Below, piece by piece: positions 26,692 to 35,556 of a DNA stretch of 64,000 bases (the first letter of the stretch is position 1; every line of letters begins with the position of its first letter). The stretch is from positions 248,001 through 312,000 of the forward strand of contig NZ_JACBJG010000005.1 of NCBI RefSeq assembly GCF_015910535.1, given 5' to 3'. The position numbers and the translations under genes are program-made. The DNA is from Saccharomonospora sp. NB11 (GTDB lineage Bacteria > Actinomycetota > Actinomycetes > Mycobacteriales > Pseudonocardiaceae). The notes below the pieces were generated by a model. It saw only the letters and a program-made list of their open reading frames with translations. It did not search any database and was not told where the DNA came from.

Positions 26692-26738
26692 ACGTCGTCC
26701 CCCGCGGCCGGGACCACCGACCACGGGGGACACGACGT
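26692..26738 (-). terminator. Hairpin terminator after lpdA
   Basis: ACGTCG/TCCCCCG (26692-26704) pairs with CGGGGGA/CGACGT (26724-26738), with a two-base bulge and a 19-base loop. The outer stem reaches the first base of the lpdA stop codon on the complement strand. No T-tract is present. Confidence 0.5.
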
Positions 26739-28135
26739 CACATGTTGATCATGTGGCCGGCGAGGCCGTGGATGGCCTCCTTCACGGCCTCACCCAGGGT
26801 CGGGTGCGCGTGCACGTTACGGGCGACCTCGTGCACGGTCAGGTCCCACTGCTGGGCCAGCGTCAGCTCGGGCAGCAGCTCGGTGACGTCCGGACCGATG
26901 AGGTGTCCACCCAACAGCTCGCCGTACTTGGCGTCGCTCACGATCTTGACGAACCCGACCGGCTCGGCCAGCCCGTGAGCCTTGCCGTTGGCCGTGAACG
27001 GGAACTTCGCGACCTGCACGTCATAACCCTCGGAGCGGGCCTGCTCCTCGGTGAGGCCGAAGCTCGCCACCTGCGGCTGGCAGTACGTCGCCCGCGGGAT
27101 CATGCGGAAGTCCAGCTCCATGGTCTCCACGTCGGCGATCGTCTCGGCCGCCACCATGGCCATCGACTCCGCTGCGTGAGCGAGCATGAGCTTGGCCGTC
27201 ACGTCGCCGATCGCGAAGATGTGCGGCACGTTCGTCCGGCAGCGACCGTCCACATCGATCGCACCACGCTCGGTGAGCGCGACGCCCGTGTTCTCGAGGC
27301 CGTAACCCTCCACATTGGGCGCGAAACCCATGGCCTGGAGCACCTTGTCGGCCTCCAGCACCTGCTGCTCGCCGTCCTTCGAGACGGTGACGCGCACCTT
27401 CTCGCCGGACTCGTCGATCGACTCCACGCGGGTGGAGGTGAGGACGTCGATGCCGAGCCTGCGGTAGCGCCGGGCCAGCTCGGCCGACACCTCCTCGTCC
27501 TCGGCGGGAACCATCCGGTCCATGAACTCGACGATGGTGACCTTGACGCCGTAGTTGTGCAGCACGTAGCCGAACTCGACACCGATGGCACCCGCACCGC
27601 AGATCACGATGCTCTCGGGCAGCTCGGACGACAGGATCTGCTGCTCGTACGTGACGACGCGATCGCTGACCGCCGTGCCCGGCAGCAGCTTCGGCGAGGC
27701 ACCCGCGGCGATGATGCAGTGGTCGAACGTGACCGTCTCCACGCCGTCGGCCGTCTGCACCTGGATGGACTTGTCGCTCGTGAACGTGCCGCGACCGTTG
27801 AACTGGGTGATCGCGTTCTTCTTCATCAGGTAGTGGATGCCCTTGACCCGGCCGTCCGCGACCTTGCGGCTGCGCTGGTGGGCCGCGCCGTAGTCGAAGG
27901 TCACCTCACCGTCGACCTGGATGCCGAACGTGCGCGCCTCGTGGGTGAACAGGTGCGCGAGTTCCGCGTTACGCAGCAACGCCTTCGACGGAATACACCC
28001 GACGTTGAGGCACACCCCGCCCCAGTAGCGCTCCTCGATGACGGCGGTGTCGAACCCGAGCTGGGCCGCCCGGACAGCGGCGGTGTAACCGCCGGGACCG
28101 GCACCCAGCACCACAACGTCGAAGTGTTCGCTCAT
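26738..28135 (-). CDS. lpdA: Dihydrolipoyl dehydrogenase
   Basis: The 465-residue flavoprotein has the FAD motif [18 protein letters not shown], the redox-active disulfide Cys42/Cys47 in [13 protein letters not shown], the NAD motif [14 protein letters not shown], the second FAD motif [10 protein letters not shown], and the catalytic His in [14 protein letters not shown] near the C-terminus. It reoxidises lipoyl groups of the E2 subunits of 2-oxoacid dehydrogenases, and in actinobacteria also serves peroxide defence. The ATG is at the conserved [13 protein letters not shown]; longer open sequence upstream is in an unrelated gene. It is transcribed with the acyltransferase gene, which ends 8 bases upstream. 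Confidence 0.95.
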   Translation of the reverse strand: MSEHFDVVVLGAGPGGYTAAVRAAQLGFDTAVIEERYWGGVCLNVGCIPSKALLRNAELAHLFTHEARTFGIQVDGEVTFDYGAAHQRSRKVADGRVKGIHYLMKKNAITQFNGRGTFTSDKSIQVQTADGVETVTFDHCIIAAGASPKLLPGTAVSDRVVTYEQQILSSELPESIVICGAGAIGVEFGYVLHNYGVKVTIVEFMDRMVPAEDEEVSAELARRYRRLGIDVLTSTRVESIDESGEKVRVTVSKDGEQQVLEADKVLQAMGFAPNVEGYGLENTGVALTERGAIDVDGRCRTNVPHIFAIGDVTAKLMLAHAAESMAMVAAETIADVETMELDFRMIPRATYCQPQVASFGLTEEQARSEGYDVQVAKFPFTANGKAHGLAEPVGFVKIVSDAKYGELLGGHLIGPDVTELLPELTLAQQWDLTVHEVARNVHAHPTLGEAVKEAIHGLAGHMINM

Positions 28136-28143
28136 GGCCGCGA

Positions 28144-28806
28144 TTATGCCCCCATCGCCTCGGCGGGTGGGGTGCGCCCACGGACCTCCACCAGCAAGTC
28201 CGTGATGGATCTCATGATGCGCTCCGTGGCTTCCCGCAACTGGCTCGCGCTGGGCCGCTCGCCCGCGAGGTCCGAGAGGTCCACGGGAGGACCCGCGACG
28301 ACGTGCAGGGTGGGTCTGCGCCACACCCTGGGTAGCCAGGCACCCACGGGCAGCAGCTCGTGAGCGCCCCAACACGCCACGGGCACCACGGGCGCCCCGG
28401 TGGTCAATGCCATACGGGCGAGTCCGGTCTTCCCCTTGCTCGGCCAGCCGTCGGCACGGTCGGTGAACCCACCCTCGGGGAACACGACCACGCACTCGCC
28501 GTCCCGCACGGCGGCCACACCGTCCCGGAACGCGTGCACGGCGCTGGCCTTGCCCCGGTGCACCGGGATGTGCCTGCCCGACGCCATCACCCGCCGGATC
28601 ACCGGGAGGTCCCACAACTCCGCCTTCGCGAAGAACCGCGGCACCCGACCCGCCGTCTGTGTGAACAACGTCACCGCGATGGGGTCGGCGAAGGACAGAT
28701 GATTGCTGGCGAGCAGCGCGCCGCCCTCACGAGGCACGTGCTCCTGTCCGGACAGCCGCCAGCGGCTCGCCAGCGCCAGCAACGGCGCGATGACCTCGAT
28801 GGCCAC
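28144..28806 (-). CDS. 1-acyl-sn-glycerol-3-phosphate acyltransferase (PlsC family)
   Basis: The PlsC motifs are clear: [12 protein letters not shown] (HX4D with Asn-His), the second region around [26 protein letters not shown] (FPEG) and [10 protein letters not shown]. The enzyme acylates lysophosphatidate or a related acceptor at the membrane. The start is uncertain. Family-like sequence ([14 protein letters not shown]) begins about 10 codons before the only nearby standard start, the GTG at 28806, which gives 220 residues. Upstream in frame there are CTG codons at 28857 and 28851, and GTG codons only deep inside the neighbouring nitroreductase gene. A CTG start or overlap with that gene (stop at 28905) should be considered. 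Confidence 0.72.
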   Translation of the reverse strand: MAIEVIAPLLALASRWRLSGQEHVPREGGALLASNHLSFADPIAVTLFTQTAGRVPRFFAKAELWDLPVIRRVMASGRHIPVHRGKASAVHAFRDGVAAVRDGECVVVFPEGGFTDRADGWPSKGKTGLARMALTTGAPVVPVACWGAHELLPVGAWLPRVWRRPTLHVVAGPPVDLSDLAGERPSASQLREATERIMRSITDLLVEVRGRTPPAEAMGA

Positions 28807-28904
28807 CGCGAACCAGGCACCACGGCCACGTCGGGGGAATCGACGGATCAGTGTCAGTGGATGCGGTCGGCGACCGAGGCCGCCGACTTGTACACGTGTG
28901 TCGC

Positions 28905-29312
28905 TCAGACCAGCCGCTCCAGGACGACGACGGGAATCTCCCGCTCGGTCTTGCGCTGGTAGTCCTCGTAGTCGGGCCACACCTCGACCATCCGCGACCA
29001 CAGCCTCGCCCGCTCCTGCCCCGTGGCGGTGCGGGCGCGCGCGGCGAACCGGTCGGCCTTCACCTGTACCTTGACCTCGGGATTCGCGACCAGATTCTTG
29101 TACCAGTCGGGGTGGTCGGGCGCACCGCCCTTCGACGCCACGACGACGTACCGGCCGTCGTCCTCCCCGAAGATGAGCGGGGACTTGCGTTCCTTCCCGC
29201 TCTTCCGTCCTGTGGTGGTCAGGATGAGGATGGGCGCGTCGTTCCTCCAGACGTAGCCCTCCTCACCGTCGGTCTCCTCGTAACGACGCACGTGTTCGGC
29301 ACCGAACAACAC
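28905..29312 (-). CDS. Nitroreductase/deazaflavin-dependent oxidoreductase (DDN-like)
   Basis: The 135-residue protein matches the split-barrel F420-dependent nitroreductase (DDN) family. Its motifs are ILTTTGRKSGKERKSPLIF, YVVVASKGGAPDHPDWYKNL and NPEVKVQV. These proteins bind deazaflavin F420 and reduce quinones or nitro compounds; F420 is common in actinobacteria. It starts at GTG 29312, four bases after the stop of the threonine dehydratase gene, and ends about 100 bases before the acyltransferase GTG. A role in quinone reduction is family knowledge, not seen here. Confidence 0.85.
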   Translation of the reverse strand: MLFGAEHVRRYEETDGEEGYVWRNDAPILILTTTGRKSGKERKSPLIFGEDDGRYVVVASKGGAPDHPDWYKNLVANPEVKVQVKADRFAARARTATGQERARLWSRMVEVWPDYEDYQRKTEREIPVVVLERLV

Positions 29313-29316
29313 CGGG

Positions 29317-30288
29317 TCAGTCCTCCTCGTCGAGGGATCGGTCGAGCACGTCCGACAGTAGAGCCGGGTCGAGGTTGCCGCCGGACACGACCGCGACCGT
29401 GAGACCGGCGGGCAGCTCCGCCGCGTGGAAGAGGTACGCGGCGACCGACACGGCGCCGCTCGGCTCGGCGATCAATCGCGCCTTGCGCGCGAGTACCGCC
29501 ATCGCGGACCGGATCTCGTCCTCGCTCACGGTGATGACGTCGTGGACCCGCGCCTTCAGGTGCGCGAACGTCAGCTCCGAGGGCTGCGACCGAAGCCCGT
29601 CGGCGATGGTGCGGTTGCGCTTCTCGACCGGCCAGTCGACCAGCGAGCCGGTCCGCAGGCTCTCCTTGGTGTCGGACGCCAGCTCGGGCTCCACGCCGAT
29701 CACCTTGGCGTTCGGCACCAGCGCGGTGACGGCCGAGGCCACCCCGGAGGCGAGCCCGCCACCGCTGACCGGCACGAGGACGACCTCGACGTCCGGCAGG
29801 TCGTGGGCGATCTCCAACCCGAGAGTGCCCTGACCTGCGATGATGTCCGGGTGGTCGAACGGTGGCACCAGCACCGCTCCCCGCTCGGCGATGATCTGGT
29901 AGGCGACCTTCTCGCGCTCGCCCTCGCCGCAGAGCACGACCTCGGCACCGTGCGCCCGCGTGTTGTCGATTTTGATCTGCGGGGTCGACGCAGGCATGAC
30001 GATGTGGGCCGTGATGCCCGCGCGCGCCGCCGCGTAGGCAACGGCCTGCGCGTGGTTGCCGCTGGAGTAGCTCACCACCCCGCGGCGACGCTCGTCCTCC
30101 CCGAGGCGGGAGATCGCGTTGAGCGCGCCGCGGATCTTGAAGGCCCCGATGGGCTGCAACGTCTCGGGTTTCACCCACAACGGGCGTGCGGGGTCCGCCC
30201 ACAGGCACGGCACGAGAGGCGTACGAACGATCCCGTCGGAGATACGGTCGGCTGCGGCACGGATGTCGTCGAGAGTCACCAGATCCAC
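29317..30288 (-). CDS. Threonine/serine dehydratase (PLP fold type II)
   Basis: The 323-residue enzyme has the PLP-binding Lys in IGAFKIRGALNAI, the Asn-containing SYSSGNHAQAVAYAAA and the Gly-rich phosphate loop PVSGGGLASG. The length matches catabolic or IlvA catalytic domains without the C-terminal ACT regulatory domains, so it is not the full-length biosynthetic IlvA. It would deaminate threonine (or serine) to 2-oxobutyrate (or pyruvate). The GTG at 30288 was chosen as the closest start to the conserved VTLDDIRAAADRI; another GTG at 30279 is possible. No regulatory domain suggests no isoleucine feedback. Confidence 0.88.
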   Translation of the reverse strand: MDLVTLDDIRAAADRISDGIVRTPLVPCLWADPARPLWVKPETLQPIGAFKIRGALNAISRLGEDERRRGVVSYSSGNHAQAVAYAAARAGITAHIVMPASTPQIKIDNTRAHGAEVVLCGEGEREKVAYQIIAERGAVLVPPFDHPDIIAGQGTLGLEIAHDLPDVEVVLVPVSGGGLASGVASAVTALVPNAKVIGVEPELASDTKESLRTGSLVDWPVEKRNRTIADGLRSQPSELTFAHLKARVHDVITVSEDEIRSAMAVLARKARLIAEPSGAVSVAAYLFHAAELPAGLTVAVVSGGNLDPALLSDVLDRSLDEED

Positions 30289-30605
30289 GACGCCAGCGTA
30301 TGCCGGTATCGACTCACCGCAGTAGGCGGCCACCCGCGCGGAACGGGTCGACCGAGCTCGCCGACCGACCCGGCTCCGCCTGCGACGACGGCGCCGGTCG
30401 CCCTGCCGCACCGACTCCGCCGCCTCGGGACCGCACCCAGCGGGGCTGGCACTTGCCCAGCGCGTTCGCCGAGGGCGGGTCCGCCCTGTTGCACAGTTCT
30501 TCCGCTCTCGCCCTGACCCACGCCATGTCTCTTGGATACCTGCCGGGCGCCGGACGTTCCACCGAATCCGTGGAACCGAGCGTGACCGGTCGACGTCGCA
30601 CTGGA

Positions 30606-30920
30606 ATGAGCGAGAAGAAGCTGCCGTCACTCGACGACCTCTTGGCACAGTCCGACCGTGTCGACAACCGTCTTCTCGCCGACCGCAGACAGAAGAGCGG
30701 CGCGGGAGCCACCGGGCGTGGCAGGGGGACGAACTCGGACCGGCGGGTGAAGGCCCAGGACGACTGGGGACTCGTGGAGGTGACCGTCGACGCGCGAGGG
30801 CGGGTGCAGGAAGTGGCGATCAACGCCGATCTCGCCGCTCGCACCAACCTCGCGGACCTCGCCGAAGCCATGTTGCAGGCGGCACGCGCCGCGCAGTCCC
30901 GAGCCGACGCTCTGTCGTAG
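30606..30920 (+). CDS. YbaB/EbfC family protein
   Basis: The 104-residue protein has the YbaB-type beta core VEVTVDARGRVQEVAINADL followed by a helix AEAMLQAARAAQSRADAL. YbaB/EbfC proteins are small dimers, often DNA-binding. In actinobacteria, versions with a disordered N-terminus are common immediately before WXG100/ESX genes, as here. The ATG was chosen at MSEKKLPSLDDLL; the frame is open further upstream without similarity. The next gene begins 57 bases after the stop. Confidence 0.75.
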   Translation: MSEKKLPSLDDLLAQSDRVDNRLLADRRQKSGAGATGRGRGTNSDRRVKAQDDWGLVEVTVDARGRVQEVAINADLAARTNLADLAEAMLQAARAAQSRADALS

Positions 30921-30977
30921 CGGTCTTCGTCGCGAACCACAGCCGAAGTCGGCACTGCACTGGGGAGGAAGGGCAGG

Positions 30978-31427
30978 ATGTCAGCACCGATCACGATCGA
31001 CCCCGAGGTACTGCGCCAGGGGGCCGCGGAGCTGGAGGGTGTCTCGGAGGACACGCGGAACGCCGCCCAGACCGCTGAGGGGGCCGCCGGGGGCATGAGC
31101 GCGTTCGGCGCCTCCCCCGAGGCGCAGACGCTCGCCGAGGCGTGGATGGCCATGGCCAGGAACCGCGGCCAGGAGATGCAGGCACTGGCCGAGGGGGTCA
31201 AGCAGTTGGCGGACCGCGTCCACCAGGCTGCCGCCGCCTTCGAGCAGGAGGACACCGACAACGCCCACGACATGGAGCGACACGGCGAGGGCGCGGGCCG
31301 TCGCGGTGAACAGCCCAGCGAGGGCGCGGGCCGTCGCGGTGAACAGCCCGGCGAGGGCCGCGGAGCAGGTGAACAACCCGGCGAGGGCCGCGGGGCGGGC
31401 GAACCCGCCGAGTCCGAGGGCAACTGA
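30978..31427 (+). CDS. ESX/type VII secretion-associated small protein with a repetitive C-terminus
   Basis: The first 95 residues of this 149-residue protein form a helical ESX-secretion-target-like domain (ITIDPEVLRQGAAELEGVSE; LAEAWMAMARNRGQEMQAL; VHQAAAAFEQED), resembling EspC/DUF2580 proteins that leave through type VII systems. The final 45 residues are a hydrophilic tandem repeat rich in Gly, Glu, Arg and Gln. A full GGAGGAAGGG precedes the ATG. It is probably secreted with the partner encoded 21 bases downstream. No ESX core component lies nearby, so it must use a system encoded elsewhere. Confidence 0.78.
   Translation: MSAPITIDPEVLRQGAAELEGVSEDTRNAAQTAEGAAGGMSAFGASPEAQTLAEAWMAMARNRGQEMQALAEGVKQLADRVHQAAAAFEQEDTDNAHDMERHGEGAGRRGEQPSEGAGRRGEQPGEGRGAGEQPGEGRGAGEPAESEGN
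31284..31409 (+). repeat. In-frame tandem repeats, 33 and 30 bases
   Basis: Four consecutive units encode (G/S)EGAGRRGEQP twice (31284-31316, 31317-31349), then GEGRGAGEQP and GEGRGAGEPA (31350-31379, 31380-31409). All preserve the reading frame. Units of this kind are prone to slippage and length variation between strains. Confidence 0.85.
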
Positions 31428-31448
31428 CGAGGGGAACGGAGAGAACCG

Positions 31449-32006
31449 ATGAGCTTCCAGCATCCGGCACTCGCCCAGGCGGCGGACTCCGGCGAGGTCC
31501 GCCTGCTGTCCCAGGCCGCGAACACGCTCGGCGCGCCCGATCCGCTCCAGGCGATGCAATTCGTGGACTGCGACCCCGCCGGGGTGACCAAGCAGGTCGC
31601 ACAGCTCGACCGGGCGACGCAGCAGTTGACCGACGCGGCGGAACGCTTCTCGTCGGTGATCGCGCGGATCGACGCAGGCTGGTCGGGCGGCGACGGACAC
31701 GCCGCCTTCACCGAGGCCGCCGCCGACCTGACGAAGGGCTACGCCGACACCGCCCACCGGACCCAGGAGGGCGTGGACCTCGGCAAGGAGGTGGCGTCCA
31801 CACTCGACTCGGTGGCGACCACGGTCGGCCACCAGGCGACGGCCATCGCCGGTGGCGTGACCGAGGCGAGTCAACGTGTCCTGGCGGGTGAGCAGGACGC
31901 AGCGGCCGAGGAGGTCAACAAGGCGTGCCGTGACATCCTGCTCGTCGTGCAGGAGAACCTCAGGATCGTTGGTGAGCTGGCCGACCACATGAAGAGCAAG
32001 GTCTGA
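31449..32006 (+). CDS. WXG100-like ESX protein
   Basis: The 185-residue alpha-helical protein contains WSGGDGHAAF near residue 78 as the WxG turn between two helices, preceded by ATQQLTDAAERFSSVIARID and followed by helical sequence. The WXG motif defines ESAT-6-like substrates of type VII secretion, although 185 residues is longer than the classic 100. It is co-transcribed with the preceding ESX-associated gene. A strong hairpin follows. The C-terminal helix may hold the YxxxD/E-like export signal, but I do not see a canonical one. Confidence 0.75.
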   Translation: MSFQHPALAQAADSGEVRLLSQAANTLGAPDPLQAMQFVDCDPAGVTKQVAQLDRATQQLTDAAERFSSVIARIDAGWSGGDGHAAFTEAAADLTKGYADTAHRTQEGVDLGKEVASTLDSVATTVGHQATAIAGGVTEASQRVLAGEQDAAAEEVNKACRDILLVVQENLRIVGELADHMKSKV

Positions 32007-32024
32007 GGAATCCCCGACGTTCGT

Positions 32025-32063
32025 CACGCCTCCTGCCGTCCCTCCCGGAGGGCGGGAGGCGTG
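32025..32063 (+). terminator. Strong hairpin terminator after the ESX genes
   Basis: A stem of about 17 positions (CACGCCTCC... at 32025 against ...GGAGGCGTG ending at 32063) has one G-T wobble and one mismatch, closed by a five-base loop. It begins 18 bases after the WXG gene stop. No T-tract follows. Confidence 0.7.
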
Positions 32064-32116
32064 GTGACACCCACAGAAGAGCTACACCTTACTTGAGCTT
32101 CCGGTACGGTGATCTC

Positions 32117-32578
32117 GTGACGAAGCTCGCCGACCATCTCACGATCGGGCAGGTGGCCCGCCGCAGCGGCGTCGCCCACACCGCGCTGCGGTTCTACGAG
32201 GACAAGGGACTCATCTTCGCGGAACGCACGTCGGGCAACCAGCGGCGGTACCCGAGGTCGGTGCTGCGCCGCATCGCCTTCATCCGCTCCGCCCAGCGCG
32301 TGGGCCTGACGCTGGAGCAGATCAGCGAGGCACTGGCGACCCTCCCCCGCGACCACGCGCCGACGAAGGCCGACTGGGCGCGGCTGTCGCGGAACTGGCA
32401 GTCCGAATTGGACGCTCGGATCGATGCACTCCAGCGGTTGCGCGACCAACTCACCAGTTGCGTCGGGTGCGGCTGCCTGTCCCTGCGCACCTGTGCCCTC
32501 AACAACCCGGACGACCGCGCCGCCACCCGTGGTCCCGGCGCACCCGGCCTGAAGCCGAAGTCCGAGGGCGGCTACTGA
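32117..32578 (+). CDS. soxR: SoxR, redox-sensing MerR-family regulator
   Basis: The 153-residue protein has the MerR winged helix (LTIGQVARRSGVAHTALRFY, RRYPRSVLRRIAFIRSAQ). Near the C-terminus Cys115, Cys118, Cys120 and Cys126 form the C-x2-C-x-C-x5-C motif that binds the [2Fe-2S] cluster in SoxR. In actinobacteria SoxR responds to redox-cycling compounds and controls a few export or oxidoreductase genes. The GTG at 32117 gives the normal length; an in-frame TTG lies eight codons earlier. No SoxS is expected. The convergent TetR-MMPL pair next to it might be a partner in stress response, but I see no full SoxR palindrome at their promoter. Confidence 0.93.
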   Translation: MTKLADHLTIGQVARRSGVAHTALRFYEDKGLIFAERTSGNQRRYPRSVLRRIAFIRSAQRVGLTLEQISEALATLPRDHAPTKADWARLSRNWQSELDARIDALQRLRDQLTSCVGCGCLSLRTCALNNPDDRAATRGPGAPGLKPKSEGGY

Positions 32579-32605
32579 CCTCGCCCCCTCCGGCCGTTCC
32601 CGCGC

Positions 32606-33187
32606 TCAGACCTTCACGGGCCGCCGCTTGGGCCGCCCCAGCATCCGCCGTCCGATGTCGAACAGGTGCTCACGCAGCGTCTCGTCGTCGAGACTCGCCT
32701 GTTCCGGGGCTCCCCCCGCCAGGGCGAGGCCGGCCAGGAGGACGTTGACCGTCAGCGCGGCGTCCAGGCTCGGGGACGGCCCCACGAGCAGCGTCCGCAT
32801 GCGCGCGGCGAAGTTCTCGACGCCGTCGAGCGAGCGGTCGATGGCCCGCATGATGCCGGGGTCGCTGTTGAACAACGCGATCAGCGACCGGTACCGCACG
32901 ATGAGGTCGACGAACCCGCTCAGCGCATGGTCGATCTGCGCGCCGCGAGTGCGTTGCCGTTCGGCCTCGTCCATCCGCTGGATCAGTTCCTGCAACGCGG
33001 GCGCGGCGACGGCCTCGGTGATCTCGTCCTTCGTCTTGAAGTGGTAGTAGACGGCCGCCTTCGTGACCCCGAGCTCGTCGGCGATCATCTGCAGCGACGT
33101 CGCTCCCACACCGTGCTTGCTGAACAGCCGCAGTGCCGTGGCGAGCAGACGGGTCCGGGTGTCCCCGGCAGCGGTGTGGCCACTCAT
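32606..33187 (-). CDS. TetR family transcriptional regulator
   Basis: The 193-residue regulator has an N-terminal HTH (RTRLLATALRLFSKHGVGAT; LQMIADELGVTKAAVYYHF) and a helical ligand domain. AGGAGGAAGG precedes the ATG. It is divergent from the MMPL transporter gene, and the shared intergenic region contains two identical palindromes, so it very probably represses the transporter and itself. A hydrophobic or lipid-like ligand would be expected from the transporter type. Confidence 0.9.
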   Translation of the reverse strand: MSGHTAAGDTRTRLLATALRLFSKHGVGATSLQMIADELGVTKAAVYYHFKTKDEITEAVAAPALQELIQRMDEAERQRTRGAQIDHALSGFVDLIVRYRSLIALFNSDPGIMRAIDRSLDGVENFAARMRTLLVGPSPSLDAALTVNVLLAGLALAGGAPEQASLDDETLREHLFDIGRRMLGRPKRRPVKV

Positions 33188-33289
33188 CCTTCCTCCTCAC
33201 GAGCACTGGAGACCCTACGCCGTGTCGATGCGGGCACGGCGGCTCCCCACCTCCGCCGTGCCGCCGGAGGTGCCGCGCATCACATACTT

Positions 33290-33322
33290 GCCGATCGGCT
33301 TAAAAGCAACTTGCCGATCGGC
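33290..33322. promoter_or_regulatory. Tandem TetR operator palindromes
   Basis: GCCGATCGGC occurs at 33290-33299 and again at 33313-33322. Each is a perfect 10-base palindrome preceded by ACTT and followed by T, with centres 23 bases (about two helical turns) apart. The pair lies between the divergent TetR and MMPL genes. Similar CCGATCGG cores occur in other TetR operators controlling exporters. Confidence 0.7.
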
Positions 33323-33372
33323 TAGCGTGGTCGCACACCTTCCCTGAATCTCTTTCGCGTTGGGAGTTCGTC

Positions 33373-35556
33373 TTGGCCACCTTCCTCGCCAGACTCGGCC
33401 GCGCGTCCTTCCGGCGGCGCGGCCTGGTCACCAGTCTGTGGCTCGTTCTGCTCGTGGTGTTCGGCGTCGGCGCCTTCACGATGTCCGGCGAGACGTCGAA
33501 CTCGGTGACGATCCCCGGTACCGAGGCCCAGCAGGCCATCGACCGCCTGGAGGAGAAGTTCCCCGAAGCCGGCGTCGGCAAGGGCACGGTGAACGTCGCC
33601 GTCGCCCCACCCGAGGGCGAACAGCTCGACCCCAGGGTGGTGGCCGGGCTCGTCCAGGACCTCGGCGAGTCGCGCAACGTCGCGACCGTCGTCGATCCGT
33701 TCGAGGCGAAGTCGATCGCGCCGGACGGCTCGCTCGCCCTCGTCCAGGTCGTGTTCCAGCTTCCCTCGCCGGAGGTCACCGACGCCGACCGCGACGCGTT
33801 GCAGGCCGCCGCGCAGGCCACCCGCGACGCGGGCTGGACGGTCGAGTTCGGCGGTGACGCGATGCAGGGCATTCCGGTCACCCAACCCACCGAGGGCATC
33901 GGGGTCGTCGTCGCCGCGATCGTCCTCGTCATCACCTTCGGCTCGCTGCTCACGGCCGGGCTTCCGCTGCTCACGGCGTTGGTCGGCGTCGGCATCGGAA
34001 TGGCGGGCATCACGGCGCTGTCCGGGGTCGTCGACCTCAACGCCAACACCCCCGTGCTCGCGCTCATGATCGGGCTCGCGGTCGGCATCGACTACGCGTT
34101 GTTCATCGTGTCGCGCCACCGCAGCGAGCTGGAGAACGGCGCGAAGCCCGAGGACGCCGCCGCCACGGCCGTCGGCACGGCGGGCTCGGCCGTCGTGTTC
34201 GCCGGGCTGACCGTCATCATCGCCCTGGCCGGACTCACGGTGGTCGGCATCCCGATCCTCGGCCAGATGGGCCTCGCGGCCTCCGCCACCGTCGCCGTCG
34301 CCGTGCTGATCGCGATCACCCTGCTCCCGGCCGTGCTCGGCTTCGTGGGCAGCAAGGTGCTCGGCGGGAAGATCCCCGGCCTTCGCCGCTCCACGTCGTC
34401 GAAGCCGACCGCGGGCGAGCGCTGGGCGTCCTTCGTGGCGAAGCGTCGCATCGTGGTCCTGCTCGTCGCCGTCGCCGGACTCGCCGTGCTCGCCGTACCC
34501 GCGGCGGACATGCGCATGGGCCTGCCCACCGACGCCACCGCGGCACCCGACTCGACCCAGCGCAAGGCGTACGAGCTGATCAGCGAGAAGTTCGGCCCCG
34601 GCCTGAACGGTCCGCTCGTGGTCGTCCTCGACGTCGACGAGGACCCGCAGGGCAGCGCGCAGACCGCGATGCAGCGCATCGGCGCTCTCGACGACGTCGC
34701 GATGGTCACGCCGCCGCAGTTCAACAGGGCGGGCGACACGGCACTGCTGACGGTCATCCCCAAGAGCGGCCCGGAGTCGCAGGAGACCGAGGATCTCGTC
34801 ACCGAGATTCGCGAACTCGGCGACGAGATCGAGGCCCACACCGGGGCGACCACGTCGGTCACCGGCGCCACGGCCATGAACATCGACATCTCGGCGACCA
34901 TGGCCGACGCGCTGCTGCCCTACCTGTCACTCGTCGTCGGGCTGGCGTTCATCCTGCTGATGCTCGTGTTCCGCTCGATCCTCGTGCCGCTGAAGGCGAC
35001 CCTCGGGTTCCTCGGCTCGGTGGCGGCCACCTTCGGTGCGGTCGTGGCCGTGTTCCAGTGGGGCTGGCTCGCCGACGTGTTCGGCGTCGACGCCACGGGG
35101 CCGATCATGAGCGTGCTGCCGGTGCTGCTCATCGGTGTCCTCTTCGGACTCGCGATGGACTATCAGGTCTTCCTCGTGACGCGGATGCGCGAGGAGCACG
35201 TCCACGGCAGCACTCCCGACCGCGCGATGATCACCGGCTTCAGCCACGGCTCCCGTGTGGTCGTGGCCGCCGCGCTCATCATGATCAGCGTGTTCGCCGG
35301 GTTCGTGCTGGCGGAGGCGGTGCTCATCCAGTCGATCGGCTTCGCCCTGGCCGTGGGTGTCGCGGTGGACGCCTTCGTGGTGCGGATGACGATCGTGCCC
35401 GCACTGATGTCGTTGCTGGGCCGCAGCGCGTGGTGGCTCCCGCGTTGGCTCGACCGCGTCCTGCCCAACGTCGACGTCGAGGGCGAGAAGCTGACCCGCG
35501 CGTCGACGGACGGCGACTCGACCGACGACCGCGAGCCCGAACCGGCCGCGCGCTAG
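33373..35556 (+). CDS. MMPL/RND family transporter
   Basis: The 727-residue protein has the twelve-helix RND layout with two MMPL domains: one N-terminal helix, a periplasmic loop (about residues 35-170), a helix block including ALMIGLAVGIDYALFIVSRHR with the proton-relay Asp and Tyr, a second loop, and the matching block FGLAMDYQVFLVTRMREE. Such proteins export lipids or hydrophobic drugs. The TTG start has GGGAG seven bases upstream. It is controlled by the divergent TetR. Its stop overlaps, on the other strand, the stop of the small gene that follows hisB. Confidence 0.92.
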   Translation: MATFLARLGRASFRRRGLVTSLWLVLLVVFGVGAFTMSGETSNSVTIPGTEAQQAIDRLEEKFPEAGVGKGTVNVAVAPPEGEQLDPRVVAGLVQDLGESRNVATVVDPFEAKSIAPDGSLALVQVVFQLPSPEVTDADRDALQAAAQATRDAGWTVEFGGDAMQGIPVTQPTEGIGVVVAAIVLVITFGSLLTAGLPLLTALVGVGIGMAGITALSGVVDLNANTPVLALMIGLAVGIDYALFIVSRHRSELENGAKPEDAAATAVGTAGSAVVFAGLTVIIALAGLTVVGIPILGQMGLAASATVAVAVLIAITLLPAVLGFVGSKVLGGKIPGLRRSTSSKPTAGERWASFVAKRRIVVLLVAVAGLAVLAVPAADMRMGLPTDATAAPDSTQRKAYELISEKFGPGLNGPLVVVLDVDEDPQGSAQTAMQRIGALDDVAMVTPPQFNRAGDTALLTVIPKSGPESQETEDLVTEIRELGDEIEAHTGATTSVTGATAMNIDISATMADALLPYLSLVVGLAFILLMLVFRSILVPLKATLGFLGSVAATFGAVVAVFQWGWLADVFGVDATGPIMSVLPVLLIGVLFGLAMDYQVFLVTRMREEHVHGSTPDRAMITGFSHGSRVVVAAALIMISVFAGFVLAEAVLIQSIGFALAVGVAVDAFVVRMTIVPALMSLLGRSAWWLPRWLDRVLPNVDVEGEKLTRASTDGDSTDDREPEPAAR

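Noticed and set aside
32080-32116. SoxR operator at the soxR promoter
   Set aside because: Only one half-site-like TTGAG is visible; the palindromic partner is missing.
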